35,286 nucleotides of DNA from JBECKW01 sp040235505 (lineage in GTDB: Bacteria > Desulfobacterota > Desulfobacteria > Desulfobacterales > JAFDDL01), in NCBI GenBank assembly GCA_040235505.1, contig JBECKW010000355.1, forward strand, positions 1 through 35,286, written 5' to 3'. Both the position numbers and the translations under genes were made by a program. The notes beneath the pieces were generated by a model that was given only the letters and a program-made list of their open reading frames with translations, made no database searches and was not told the DNA's origin. Shown here in pieces: positions 1 to 8,799 of the stretch (position 1 is the stretch's first letter; each line of letters starts with the position of its first letter).

Positions 1-786
1 GGGTTCTTTCCGAGCGCTGCAGTTTTCATATAACCAGTCCGCAATTTTCTTCATCATGCTGTCTTCCCAAACCCTTGCGCCGGTGGGACAGTTTTTAATA
101 CAGGCACAACAGCGAATGCACAGTTCGATTTCATTCGCCACGCTTTCATCAATTGAAATGGCTGCGGTTGGACATACACCGGCACACGTACCACAAACTG
201 TGCAGGTGTCTTCTTTGGTCACGGGCGAAACCGTCATGGATCGCATGCTGCTTTCATATGGGAATCTGCCGGGAATTTCCAAGTCCAATTGGGCACCAGG
301 AGATTGCAGCGCTGTGAGCTTATCTTTTGTTTTTCTACCAAAATCGGTTGCCCTTTGAATATCCAGACGATCCGGACGTCCACTGGCAATGGGGATATCC
401 TTTGTTGAAAAAGAATGCTCCCCGATGAATGCGCCACCGGCCACCGGCTTGAAGCCTATTTCAATTGCAAGATTTTTCAGTTCCAGCAATGCATCTTCAA
501 ACTCGCGGTTCCCATATACAACGATGAGAATCGCTAATGTATTACGCGCTTTCAGCCGCTTGAATCGCTTGATCGCTTCAAGGGGCAGACGGCCACCGTA
601 AACAGGTGCACCGATGATTGCGAGTTCGTCTGAAAAGGGTGGAATTTCTTGCATGGCTTCTTCCGGAAGTGTCACGTCAATATGCCCGACATCTTCAACG
701 GCAATACCGTTGGCAACACCTTCCAGAACTTTTCGGGTGGTACCGGTGGGTGAAAAATAGATAAGTTTTACCTGGTTAACGTGCAT
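1..786 (-). CDS. EFR1-type flavodoxin/ferredoxin fusion protein, 3' end cut by window edge
   Basis: Reading the minus strand from the ATG at 786 gives 262 codons open to the window edge. The N-terminal half is flavodoxin-like, with an FMN phosphate-binding loop SPTGTTRK at residues 12-19. The C-terminal part is a two-cluster ferredoxin, with Cys195, 198, 201 and 205 followed by Pro, and Cys223, 226, 229 and 233 followed by Pro. This order matches the EFR1 family of low-potential cytoplasmic electron carriers. A good ribosome site (AGAAGGAG) lies just upstream of the ATG. The gene is divergent from the long plus-strand cluster and shares a 528-base upstream region with it. It may supply electrons to the cytoplasmic reductases or belong to another unit; its partner is unknown. 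The identity as a flavodoxin plus 2[4Fe-4S] fusion is secure. Confidence 0.9.
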   Translation of the reverse strand, partial: MHVNQVKLIYFSPTGTTRKVLEGVANGIAVEDVGHIDVTLPEEAMQEIPPFSDELAIIGAPVYGGRLPLEAIKRFKRLKARNTLAILIVVYGNREFEDALLELKNLAIEIGFKPVAGGAFIGEHSFSTKDIPIASGRPDRLDIQRATDFGRKTKDKLTALQSPGAQLDLEIPGRFPYESSMRSMTVSPVTKEDTCTVCGTCAGVCPTAAISIDESVANEIELCIRCCACIKNCPTGARVWEDSMMKKIADWLYENCSARKEP

Positions 787-1314
787 TATTATCTCCTTCT
801 TCTTTTATCGGCACCGAATTCAGGGATGCGCCGGGCCCAATTATTGCGTCGAATCTATATTATTTTACAATCACGAATATGTAATAATAGGGAATAAAAA
901 ATATATGGGCCAACAAATCGAATCACTCGAAATTCCCTGAATATATGTTGAATTGTTAAAGTTCCCTCCATGATTTCTCAATAATTGTGTTATAGAGATA
1001 AAATGAATTTTATCCATGTCTCTTTGTTTATTTTAAAAATTCCGGCTGCCAATGCCTTACAATTGGCCCCCAGTTCCGGATGATTGGGTCGTGTAGATTG
1101 TTTTTACGACGGAAACGGAAGTTACAGGATACTCACCGAGCATTTATTTATTATGGCTTTCAGTTTTAAGGAACACGATATCGTCTATTGAGTCTGTTTG
1201 TTGCGAATTATCTGGACGCACGCTTTATTTATTCATCTGCATAGTTGCTATCACCATACTAGTTTTTTCAGGATCACGGCATTCTAAAGCCATCGGACAT
1301 GGGGGGACGATTGT
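787..1314. other. AT-rich divergent intergenic region
   Basis: This 528-base stretch separates the divergent EFR1-type gene from the first beta-helix gene. It is clearly more AT-rich than the flanking genes and I find no convincing coding sequence in either direction. It must hold start signals for both directions, but I cannot pick a -35/-10 pair or a -24/-12 element with confidence. The most distinct element is the perfect inverted repeat at 997-1014, listed separately. Confidence 0.6.
997..1014. promoter_or_regulatory. Perfect 8+2+8 inverted repeat, possible operator
   Basis: GATAAAAT, a GA spacer and ATTTTATC form a perfect palindrome in the divergent intergenic region, about 300 bases before the first beta-helix gene and 210 bases before the EFR1-type gene. 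It has the size and symmetry of a dimeric regulator site. No regulator gene is present in the window, so the role is a guess. AT-rich DNA yields such palindromes by chance fairly often. Confidence 0.3.
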
Positions 1315-3351
1315 ATGGAAAAAAAGCATTTGTCTGGGTTCTACCGCGTTTTTCTCCTTGTTTTATTTCTTTCGTTTACGGCGTGCGGAAAAAGCGCCGA
1401 CAATTGGGTGCTTCCTTCGAATACCGCAAAAACAGTAGCCGAAACGACCCACTTGAAAAAACTGACCATTGAAAAAAACGCCGTTCTGGCGGCTCCGGAG
1501 GGCTATCGGCTGACCCTCACCGTCAACGGGGTTGAAACCGGACAGATGCTGAAAACATGGGCCGGCGTCGACTATACCTTCGCACCGGGCGCCTACGAGG
1601 GTGATATCGTCCTTACGGTGTCGAAAGCCAACGATGTGGCCTGGACCGGCCCAGGCGGGGATGCAGGCGGGCCGCCCGAAAATGAAACGCCCTCGGCCCC
1701 GTCAGGCTTCGACGCCGGCATGCCGGATGCCTACCCCTTCCGCCAGGCCCTCTATCTGGATACGAACGGCATCGACGAGGCCAAATCCGTCCAGGCGGCC
1801 GTGCAGGGCGAAAAACCGGCGGGATTTCAGTTTCAAAACATCAAGATCGTTTCGAAAGGAACATTTTACGAAAGTCCGTCTTCCCCCGGGGGAACCGGTT
1901 TTAACGGCATTTATGCCGCCGGCGGGAAATACGATATCAAAAACCTCGAAATCGATTTCACCGGTGACGGCCGCAGCGACTTTGTCGGATTCGGCTCGGC
2001 GGTGGTTGCCGCCGGCAAGGATACCAGGCTCGTCCTGGACAACGCGGTGATCCATACCCAAGGCGTGGTCCGTTCCGCCGTCATCGCCAAAGAAGGCAGC
2101 AGCGTTCTGGTCAAAAACTCCCGCATCCAGGTCAAAAACGGCGTGCTCCCCCCCGGCTATAAAAACACCATGAATATTTCCCAGATGCGCTCCACGCTCT
2201 GGATATCCGGCATGACGGGCACCACCCGCGCCACCAGCCTTCTGGGGACCGGGACCCGGGCCACCTACATCGACTCCACAATCTCTTTTGAAGGCTGGGG
2301 GGGACTCTCCACCGACATCGGCAACGGCGCCAAGCTTACCGTCATTAACTGCAAAATTAACAACATCGGCAATACCGGCTATGGTCACTACAACAACTGC
2401 AGCGCCGTCACCAGAATCCTTGGCAGTGAATTCAACGTCGGTTCGGTGGGATCGGCCGGCGACTCCGGCTCCGTTTACTTCGGCGACAGCACCCGGGAAG
2501 CCGTCAGCGCTCTGAACGACGAGCTTGAACTCGGCCTCACCGCCGAAGAACTCAAGGCCATCCCCGAAAAGCCGACGATCATCAACTCGAAGGACCAGGG
2601 TGTTCTGTGGCACGGGTCCGGAAGCTCGCTGACCATCACCGGCGGCACCACCATCAACACCGAAGAGACCCTGTTTGTCGACAAGGGAGCCTACACCGAC
2701 ATCAACGTGGACGGATCCGGAGGAGTGCAGCTAACCCCCGGCAACGGCATCATTATGCAGGTAATGGACGACGATGAACCCTCCTTGGAACCCAAAACCA
2801 ATAATTTCGGTGTGTACGAGGAACCCACCGGACCGGTGGTCAAGGACGATTCCCACGACATCACCAATGCAACTGAAACGGACGCCCTCGCCAAATTCTC
2901 CAATATCGAGTTGAAAGGCGATTTTTATAATGCCGCCCGGGGCGGCCGGAAAAAGAACTCAATGACGGGTAAAATGGGCAGCGTTTCAAGAAACCTGGGG
3001 CTTTCTTTCGATGGCGCTGTCATTACCGGTATCATCTCCGCGTCCGATGCCCGCCATTACTACAACGGAAAGTACTACCCGAAAATCGGAAAAGCCGAAT
3101 CCAAGGTGTTCAGCCACGTGGTGAATACCCCCGGCCCCGCCGTCAACAACGGCGTCATCGTTACATTGAAAAACGCTTCGAAATGGACAGTCACCGGCAC
3201 GTCTTATCTGACCAAACTGTCGCTGGACGAATCTTCTTCCATTATTCCGGCGGGAGAGGACACCGATGTGTCCATGACGGTGAACGGCGTTAAAACAAAT
3301 ATCGCCCCCGGAAACACGTATACCGGCGCCATCGTGGTGTCGGTGGAGTGA
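1315..3351 (+). CDS. Secreted beta-helix lipoprotein A
   Basis: This 678-residue protein has a basic start, a hydrophobic segment and a lipobox ending FTAC, with Cys24 as the probable lipid anchor and Gly at +2. After a compact N-terminal module (about 35-105) and a Gly/Pro-rich linker (about 110-137) comes a long region of short beta strands and Asn/Gly turns, typical of a right-handed parallel beta-helix. The core block MRSTLWISGM is shared with the paralogues at 8800 and 13133. The C-terminal 55 residues resemble the N-terminal module. The start is supported by GGGGGGA upstream. The stop abuts the Tat flavoprotein gene at 3375, so the two are surely co-transcribed. I see no catalytic motif of polysaccharide lyases or other beta-helix enzymes; a binding, scaffold or adhesin role is inferred. 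Confidence 0.88.
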   Translation: MEKKHLSGFYRVFLLVLFLSFTACGKSADNWVLPSNTAKTVAETTHLKKLTIEKNAVLAAPEGYRLTLTVNGVETGQMLKTWAGVDYTFAPGAYEGDIVLTVSKANDVAWTGPGGDAGGPPENETPSAPSGFDAGMPDAYPFRQALYLDTNGIDEAKSVQAAVQGEKPAGFQFQNIKIVSKGTFYESPSSPGGTGFNGIYAAGGKYDIKNLEIDFTGDGRSDFVGFGSAVVAAGKDTRLVLDNAVIHTQGVVRSAVIAKEGSSVLVKNSRIQVKNGVLPPGYKNTMNISQMRSTLWISGMTGTTRATSLLGTGTRATYIDSTISFEGWGGLSTDIGNGAKLTVINCKINNIGNTGYGHYNNCSAVTRILGSEFNVGSVGSAGDSGSVYFGDSTREAVSALNDELELGLTAEELKAIPEKPTIINSKDQGVLWHGSGSSLTITGGTTINTEETLFVDKGAYTDINVDGSGGVQLTPGNGIIMQVMDDDEPSLEPKTNNFGVYEEPTGPVVKDDSHDITNATETDALAKFSNIELKGDFYNAARGGRKKNSMTGKMGSVSRNLGLSFDGAVITGIISASDARHYYNGKYYPKIGKAESKVFSHVVNTPGPAVNNGVIVTLKNASKWTVTGTSYLTKLSLDESSSIIPAGEDTDVSMTVNGVKTNIAPGNTYTGAIVVSVE

Positions 3352-3374
3352 TGGGCAGAGGGCAGGAAAAAAAC

Positions 3375-5162
3375 ATGGCCAAGGTCAAAAAGAAGTCCGG
3401 AATACCACTCGATCGCCGCGGCTTTATCAAAGGCGTTGCGGCCACCGGCGTCATGGCAGCCGTCGGCGCTTCACAGCTCACTTTCGCCGCACAATCCCAA
3501 AACCGTAAAAAGGCGGTCGCGACATCGTGGCGGGACAGGCCCGCCCCCATTCCCGAACACCTTATTTCAGACGGCGGGGCCTATGACGTGGTTGTGGTCG
3601 GCGGCGGCAACGCCGGCCAGTTCTGCGCCCGCGCCGCTTCCATGAACGGCGCTTCGGTGGCCGTCCTCGAATACCAGTCCGAGAAGAACTACGTTCATGG
3701 AATCGGCTCTCAGTGCGGCACCGTCAACTCCCGATACGTGCTGGACCAGGGCGCGCCCAGGATCGACGAGGCGGATTTCCTCAGGGAGTTGGCCCGCCGC
3801 AACGTCATCCGGCACAATCCGAAGCGTGCGAGTTATTTCGTGAAGAACAGCGGCAGGATTTTCGATTGGGCCATCAGCATTACAACCAAGGAATGGATGG
3901 ACAAACACTGTCACCTCATGAGCTGGCCTCCCAAAGGGGAACTTCTGATGGAGACATCCGGATGGAAATTCTACCACGGATGCGCCACCTTCAGAAATTT
4001 CAGCGTAGACTATGAGCCGTGGTCGGAATTCGTGAAGATGCATCAGGAAAAGTCCATGGCCGACGGCGCCAAGTGGTTCAACCAGCACCATGCCGAGGTA
4101 TGCGATGTCGACAGTTCCGGGGCTGTAACAGGTGTCGTCGCCAAAAGGGCCGATGGAACTTACGTCCGATTCAAGGCGCGGAAGGGAGTGGCCCTCTGCG
4201 CCGGCGGCTTCGCGGGCAACCGGGAGATGGTCATCGACATTCTCGACTTCGTTCGTCATGAAGCCGAAGCCCGTGGAAATCTCGGCCTGATAGGGGCAGG
4301 ATTTCGAATGGGATACCCCCGGGACGGCTCCGGCATCAAGATGGGGATCTGGGCGGGGGGTCATATGGAGATCGGCCCCCATTCCGCTATCATTCCCGGC
4401 GACGAACCTGGGTGCGGGGTGTGGTATCTGCAACTCGACCACAATGGAGAGCGATTCTGCGACGAGGCCGCCGGCTCGTTGCTTGCCCAGCCCATCGGCA
4501 GTCCCCGTGTCACCTTGTACGATGCGAACTGGAAGACGGCGCTCCTGATGATGCCGCCGCGTCACACAGCCCCGGATCAAGCCGAGCCCACGGAGATGGA
4601 GGCGAGGTTCACGCACCTGGACCATATAACGCCCGGTCCCCTGTCAAACGAGAAGCCATCCGGGCAATCCGGTCAAAGAATCCATATCCAGTATGGACTT
4701 CCCGGAGTGTCCGGTGATACCTGCTGCGCGAACACCATCGAAGAACTTCTCGATTACATGGGATGCTACAAGGGCGAAACTCGAAACAAGGCCCTTGCCG
4801 AGATCAAACGCTATAACGAGATGTGCGAAAAAGGCGTCGACGAGGACTTCGGCAAAGACCCGAATGTTCTCAAGGTGACGGCGCTCAAAGACCCGCCTTT
4901 TTATGCCACCATCGAAACCTATGATGGCGGCTCGGACATGTTCGGACTGGGGGCCGGTCTGGCTTCGACTACGGGGCTCGACACGGATGCGGATGGCCAT
5001 GTTCTTAATTCCGATTTCAAACCTGTCAAAGGCCTCTACGCGGCGGGAAACAACGCCGGAGGCCGGTTTATCGTCGTATATCAAAGCCTGATCTCCGGCA
5101 TCAGCATCGGCATGGCCGTGACCGAAGGCTATATGCTGGGGCAAAGGCTGGCGAAGCTGTGA
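3375..5162 (+). CDS. Tat-exported FAD-dependent reductase/dehydrogenase 1
   Basis: This 595-residue flavoprotein belongs to the fumarate reductase / 3-ketosteroid dehydrogenase (FAD_binding_2) superfamily. A twin-arginine signal (DRRGFIKG, Arg14-15) and hydrophobic stretch precede the Rossmann loop GGGNAG at 76-81. A GERFCDE block corresponds to the region holding the catalytic Arg of fumarate reductases, and the C-terminal FAD segment reads AAGNNAGGRF. The His-His-Thr-Met active-site element of fumarate reductases is replaced by a Gly/Met-rich stretch. There is no c-heme motif or FMN-binding domain. I chose the ATG at 3375 over GTG 3348 and ATG 3351 because GGCAGG sits 8 bases upstream and it gives the same 12-14-residue lead as the paralogues at 15285, 17737 and 22949. 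Paired with the beta-helix lipoprotein upstream. Substrate and direction unknown. Confidence 0.92.
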   Translation: MAKVKKKSGIPLDRRGFIKGVAATGVMAAVGASQLTFAAQSQNRKKAVATSWRDRPAPIPEHLISDGGAYDVVVVGGGNAGQFCARAASMNGASVAVLEYQSEKNYVHGIGSQCGTVNSRYVLDQGAPRIDEADFLRELARRNVIRHNPKRASYFVKNSGRIFDWAISITTKEWMDKHCHLMSWPPKGELLMETSGWKFYHGCATFRNFSVDYEPWSEFVKMHQEKSMADGAKWFNQHHAEVCDVDSSGAVTGVVAKRADGTYVRFKARKGVALCAGGFAGNREMVIDILDFVRHEAEARGNLGLIGAGFRMGYPRDGSGIKMGIWAGGHMEIGPHSAIIPGDEPGCGVWYLQLDHNGERFCDEAAGSLLAQPIGSPRVTLYDANWKTALLMMPPRHTAPDQAEPTEMEARFTHLDHITPGPLSNEKPSGQSGQRIHIQYGLPGVSGDTCCANTIEELLDYMGCYKGETRNKALAEIKRYNEMCEKGVDEDFGKDPNVLKVTALKDPPFYATIETYDGGSDMFGLGAGLASTTGLDTDADGHVLNSDFKPVKGLYAAGNNAGGRFIVVYQSLISGISIGMAVTEGYMLGQRLAKL

Positions 5163-5242
5163 TTTTCTGAAACCAAAGGAATGGAGCTTGAATTTTGAAA
5201 ATTAAGCCTCTTAACAATAAATAACCAGGGGGTAAACCGAAC

Positions 5243-6484
5243 ATGACATCTTTTACTGACGATCTGAGTTTTAAAGGCATTATGAGAAGAATAACGGTAT
5301 TGTTTATTTTTTTGCTTAATTGTGAGGTTACTGTTGTAAGCACCGGAATGGGTGAGATTACAAAGGCATTTCCCGATGCGGGCCCTATATTAATCAATCT
5401 GGTTTACACCTTTCCCATTCTGATAATGGTGCTTATGAATTTCTTTGTCGTGCCCCCTCTGGCAAAGAGATATGACAAAAAGAATCTTGTCCTGTTTGCC
5501 CTTGTGCTCTATATCATCGGCGGCTTGGGCGGGGTGTTTGCAACAGGCAGCATCTATCATGTAATCGCCATGAGAACATTTGTAGGCCTCGGTGCCGGCA
5601 TTGCAGCGCCATTGTGCGGTGCTATTATCAATGAGCTCTATGACGGGCTTGATAAAAAAAATATGCTGGGTTGGGCAAACGGCGTCGACAGTCTGATGGC
5701 GATCATACTGGTAACGATTGCCGGTTATCTGTGCGCCATTAAATGGAATTACCTGTTCTGGATTTACAGTTATTTTCTTATTGTGATTTTCATGGTTGCC
5801 ACATCATTGCCCTCTCTACCGCCGCCTAGCGCTGCCGAATCTACTGAAAAGAAAAAAGTAAAACTGAGTTACAACGGAAAACAGAAATTCAAATTATTCC
5901 TGATCTGTTTATACGAGGTGGCCTTTACGATCTTTTTGGTGGTGATGATGATGAAACTCTCCATCTTTATTGAGATTGACGCAAAAATAGGCAACGCGAT
6001 CGTTTCTTCAAGAGCAATCTCCATTACAACCGCAGGGATCTTTATAGGATCAATGATTTTCGGTTCTACAGATAAATTGTTCAGGAGATACACGATGCTT
6101 GTATCCACCCTTTGTGTGGCGATAGGGACATTTATGCTGTTTAGATCACACTCTCAAACTCCCCTCTTTATAGGATGCCTTATTGTCGGATTGGGTGCCG
6201 GGATTAACCTGCCTGTTGTTCAGGCCAGGGCGCTGGCAATAGGTGTCAAGGCGGATGGGACATTTGCCAATGCCATGATAATTGGAATAATGAACGGCGG
6301 TCAATTTCTGGCTACCTTTGTGGAAAAGGTCGTAGCGCTGTTTGTTGAACCGACAGCAAGAAATTTAATGGGATCTGTTTCTGTCGCAATGATAGCAATT
6401 ACAGTGGTCACTCTTATTTATGTAGTAATTGATCCGTTGAAAGGAGTAAACGCCAGTCCAGAGGCTGTTGCTGCGGATATTTGA
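5243..6484 (+). CDS. Major facilitator superfamily transporter
   Basis: The 413-residue protein is hydrophobic throughout, with about 12 membrane segments and a central hydrophilic loop near residues 190-215 that splits it into two halves, as in MFS carriers. The segment LAKRYDKKNL between the second and third helices has the position and charge pattern of MFS motif A. GGGGG 10 bases before the ATG serves as ribosome site. It lies between the first Tat flavoprotein and the cytoplasmic OYE-type reductase, which suggests it moves the substrate or a partly converted product across the inner membrane. Its codons are visibly more AT-rich than those of its neighbours, consistent with a different origin or with a membrane-protein bias. 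The transported compound cannot be read from the sequence. Confidence 0.9.
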   Translation: MTSFTDDLSFKGIMRRITVLFIFLLNCEVTVVSTGMGEITKAFPDAGPILINLVYTFPILIMVLMNFFVVPPLAKRYDKKNLVLFALVLYIIGGLGGVFATGSIYHVIAMRTFVGLGAGIAAPLCGAIINELYDGLDKKNMLGWANGVDSLMAIILVTIAGYLCAIKWNYLFWIYSYFLIVIFMVATSLPSLPPPSAAESTEKKKVKLSYNGKQKFKLFLICLYEVAFTIFLVVMMMKLSIFIEIDAKIGNAIVSSRAISITTAGIFIGSMIFGSTDKLFRRYTMLVSTLCVAIGTFMLFRSHSQTPLFIGCLIVGLGAGINLPVVQARALAIGVKADGTFANAMIIGIMNGGQFLATFVEKVVALFVEPTARNLMGSVSVAMIAITVVTLIYVVIDPLKGVNASPEAVAADI

Positions 6485-6541
6485 CATCCAATAAAAAACC
6501 GCCTCCGCGGTAACATGCGGCTTCTTTAATAGGGAATTCCA

Positions 6542-8635
6542 ATGGTCAGTAATAGATTTCAAAAGTTATTTGAACCCGGCCAAATCGGGAGCTTAAAGCT
6601 GAAGAACCGGCTCGTAAGAACAGCTGCGGGCGTCGACTACATGGACGAAGAAGATTTCTTGAAGCTTGAGCAGGAACTGCCCTTTTATGAAGCACTGGCA
6701 AGAGGCGGCGTGGGATTGATCGGCTTCGGGGGGACGATCGTCGAATATCCTCTGGGGGCTATCCATCCGAGTCAGCTGCGTCTGGATGACGATAAATTTA
6801 TACCCGCCTGCCGGAAGATAACGGAAGTCGTTCATGGGTATGATTGTCCCATTTATGCACAGATACATCACGCGGGACCCATACACGGAATCTTTCACCT
6901 CATGTCGAAAGAAGGTGTTCAGCCGGTATCGGCCTCGGAACTGTCAAGAAGTGAGCTGCAGGCAATGGAGATGGACTTCGGCGTGCCCCTCCGGGAATTG
7001 AGTGTCGACGAAATCAAAGAGAAAGTAGCATTGTTCGGCGATGCGGCCGAAAGGGCCAAGAAAGCGGGGTTCGATGCGGTAGAAGTAAACGACGGCGGCC
7101 CCCATCTTGGCAACAGTTTTTTGTCTCCTGCCTGGAACAGGCGTCATGATGAATACGGCTGCGACAGCCTTGAAAACAGAGCCCGCTTTGTCATCGAAGT
7201 TTTGCAGGAAATCAAGAACCGATTGGGGCAGGGTTTTCCCCTCGGTATCATCATGAACGGCGCCGAATTCGGCATTGAAAACGGAATAACCGTAGAGGAC
7301 GCCAGAGAGTTCGCCAAAATGTTCGAGAAAGCCGGCGTCGACTATATTCAAGTCCGCGCCTGCGGTTACAGGGAGTATCACGGTCTTCCATGGAACGAGG
7401 TTATTTTTAATCCGGAGCCGCCGAAACCGATGCCGGAACTGCTTGATGGACGTCATAACGGCGTCGGTGCGTTGGCCCCCCTGGTTGCCAAAATCAAGGA
7501 GGTCGTATCCGTTCCGATTATCACCGTGGGCAGGATCGATCCGGAAAGAGGAGAGGAGATCCTGCGGCAGGGTAAAGCGGATTACATCGCGATGCAGAGA
7601 CGTCTCATAGCGGATCCCGAGTTACCCAACAAGGCAGCCGAAGGGCGACTTGAGGATATTGCCCCTTGCCTGGCATGCATGGCATGCCACGCCCTGCTGG
7701 AGCAACACGATTATCTGCGATGCCGGATAAATGCGGCAATGGGCGGCACCCGGGACTTTGCGATCGAACCGGCAGCCGAAAAGAAAAAGGTGGTCATTAT
7801 CGGCGGGGGGCCGTCCGGTATGGAGGCCGCCAGGGTGGCGGCAATAAGAGGACACGAGGTAACGCTTTACGAGAAAGAACCCAGGCTGGGCGGATTATTA
7901 AACATAGCCGCCATTGTAAAATACGGCAAATCTCAAGATTTCCAGGACATGGTTCGCTATCTGAAAACCCAGATTACCAAACTCGGTGTCAACATTAAAT
8001 TGGGGAAGGCATTCGATTCATCGGCGATTGGCGAAATTAAGCCTGATGTAGTGCTCGTGGCCACCGGGGGCACTCCGGTTATGCCCGAAATTCCGGGAAT
8101 TCAGTCACGTAACGTCACCAGTACGTTAAAATTGCACGGGATGCTGAAGTTCTTTTTGAGGTTCTTAAGCCCGGCGATTCTCCGGACACTGACGAAACTC
8201 TGGATGCCCGTCGGGAAAAAAATTGTCGTTGTCGGTGGGGGGCTTCACGGCTGTGAGTTGACTGAATTCCTGGTGAAGCGCGGCAGAAAGGTAACCATGA
8301 CGGACACGTCGGAGACGTTGCTGGATAACAGAATCGCCGGAGTCAACAACCAGCACCTTTTACAGTGGATGGAGAAAAAAGGGGTAACGTTGCTGCCCGG
8401 CGTTACGCATGAAGGGATTACCGGTAAGGGAATCAAGATAATCACCAGGGAAGGTCAGAAACAAACCATCGAAGCCGACACCATCATACCGATTGCAGAG
8501 ATGGTGCCAAACGACGGGCTATATAAAAGTCTAAAGGGAAAAGTTCCCGAGGTCTTTCCAATCGGAGATTGTTCAAGCATCGGCCTTACCATGGAAGCAG
8601 TCGCAAGCGGTTATAGTATTGCTCGAAGAATATAG
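6542..8635 (+). CDS. OYE-family / 2,4-dienoyl-CoA reductase-like flavoenzyme, cytoplasmic
   Basis: This 697-residue protein has the FadH/BaiCD-type layout. An N-terminal FMN TIM barrel (about 1-350) is followed by four Cys for one [4Fe-4S] cluster (376, 379, 382, 394). Then come an FAD-binding loop GGGPSG (about 421-426) and a second nucleotide loop GGGLHG (about 565-570). There is no signal peptide. Such enzymes reduce activated C=C bonds with NAD(P)H. The barrel keeps the IHHAG and FLSPAWNRRHDEYG segments, but where the family usually has a GYL active-site Tyr this protein has GGPHLGNSF, a probable Tyr-to-His change. The Cys spacing is C-x2-C-x2-C-x11-C, one residue shorter than in FadH. 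It follows the MFS gene and may process imported compound; the substrate is unknown. Confidence 0.9.
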   Translation: MVSNRFQKLFEPGQIGSLKLKNRLVRTAAGVDYMDEEDFLKLEQELPFYEALARGGVGLIGFGGTIVEYPLGAIHPSQLRLDDDKFIPACRKITEVVHGYDCPIYAQIHHAGPIHGIFHLMSKEGVQPVSASELSRSELQAMEMDFGVPLRELSVDEIKEKVALFGDAAERAKKAGFDAVEVNDGGPHLGNSFLSPAWNRRHDEYGCDSLENRARFVIEVLQEIKNRLGQGFPLGIIMNGAEFGIENGITVEDAREFAKMFEKAGVDYIQVRACGYREYHGLPWNEVIFNPEPPKPMPELLDGRHNGVGALAPLVAKIKEVVSVPIITVGRIDPERGEEILRQGKADYIAMQRRLIADPELPNKAAEGRLEDIAPCLACMACHALLEQHDYLRCRINAAMGGTRDFAIEPAAEKKKVVIIGGGPSGMEAARVAAIRGHEVTLYEKEPRLGGLLNIAAIVKYGKSQDFQDMVRYLKTQITKLGVNIKLGKAFDSSAIGEIKPDVVLVATGGTPVMPEIPGIQSRNVTSTLKLHGMLKFFLRFLSPAILRTLTKLWMPVGKKIVVVGGGLHGCELTEFLVKRGRKVTMTDTSETLLDNRIAGVNNQHLLQWMEKKGVTLLPGVTHEGITGKGIKIITREGQKQTIEADTIIPIAEMVPNDGLYKSLKGKVPEVFPIGDCSSIGLTMEAVASGYSIARRI

Positions 8636-8666
8636 CAGCACAACATTTTTTTGTTACTTCTCTTCG

Positions 8667-8733
8667 TGTTCTTCGTGCTCTTCGTGGTAATTAAAGAAAA
8701 AGACAAGTTGGACCACGAAGAGCACGAAGAACA
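8667..8733. repeat. Perfect 21-base inverted repeat of CTTCGTG units
   Basis: Arms at 8667-8687 and 8713-8733 are exact reverse complements with a 25-base loop. The left arm sits in a run of CTTCGTG-type units (8662-8687). It lies between the OYE-type gene and the second beta-helix gene, where it could fold as a strong RNA hairpin. No T-run follows, so I do not call it an intrinsic terminator. Similar CTTCGTG repeats occur between genes in many genomes (recollection), and a related fragment lies at 19676-19722. Confidence 0.85.
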
Positions 8734-8799
8734 GGGAGATAAAACAAAAAAGTCATGGTTAATTTAAATTGAAGCTTCGTGCTCAGGGAGGGCGGACGT

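Noticed and set aside
3348..3374. GTG 3348 or ATG 3351 as start of flavoprotein 1
   Set aside because: They lack a ribosome site and add residues absent from the close paralogues; ATG 3375 fits both tests.
3375..5162. Naming the Tat flavoproteins fumarate reductases or urocanate reductases
   Set aside because: They share only the FAD fold and the Arg-containing block; the HHTMGG element, heme and FMN domains are missing, so substrate cannot be assigned.
6498..6511. Small hairpin ACCGC-CTCC-GCGGT after the MFS gene as a terminator
   Set aside because: The T-run is on the minus-strand side, where no gene needs terminating; on the plus strand no T-run follows.
7676..7690. CMACH in the OYE-type protein and CQDCH in the exported OYE-like protein as c-type heme sites
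   Set aside because: They overlap the four-Cys [4Fe-4S] motif of the FadH family at the expected place between barrel and FAD domain; the first protein is cytoplasmic. For the exported one heme attachment remains formally possible but unlikely.
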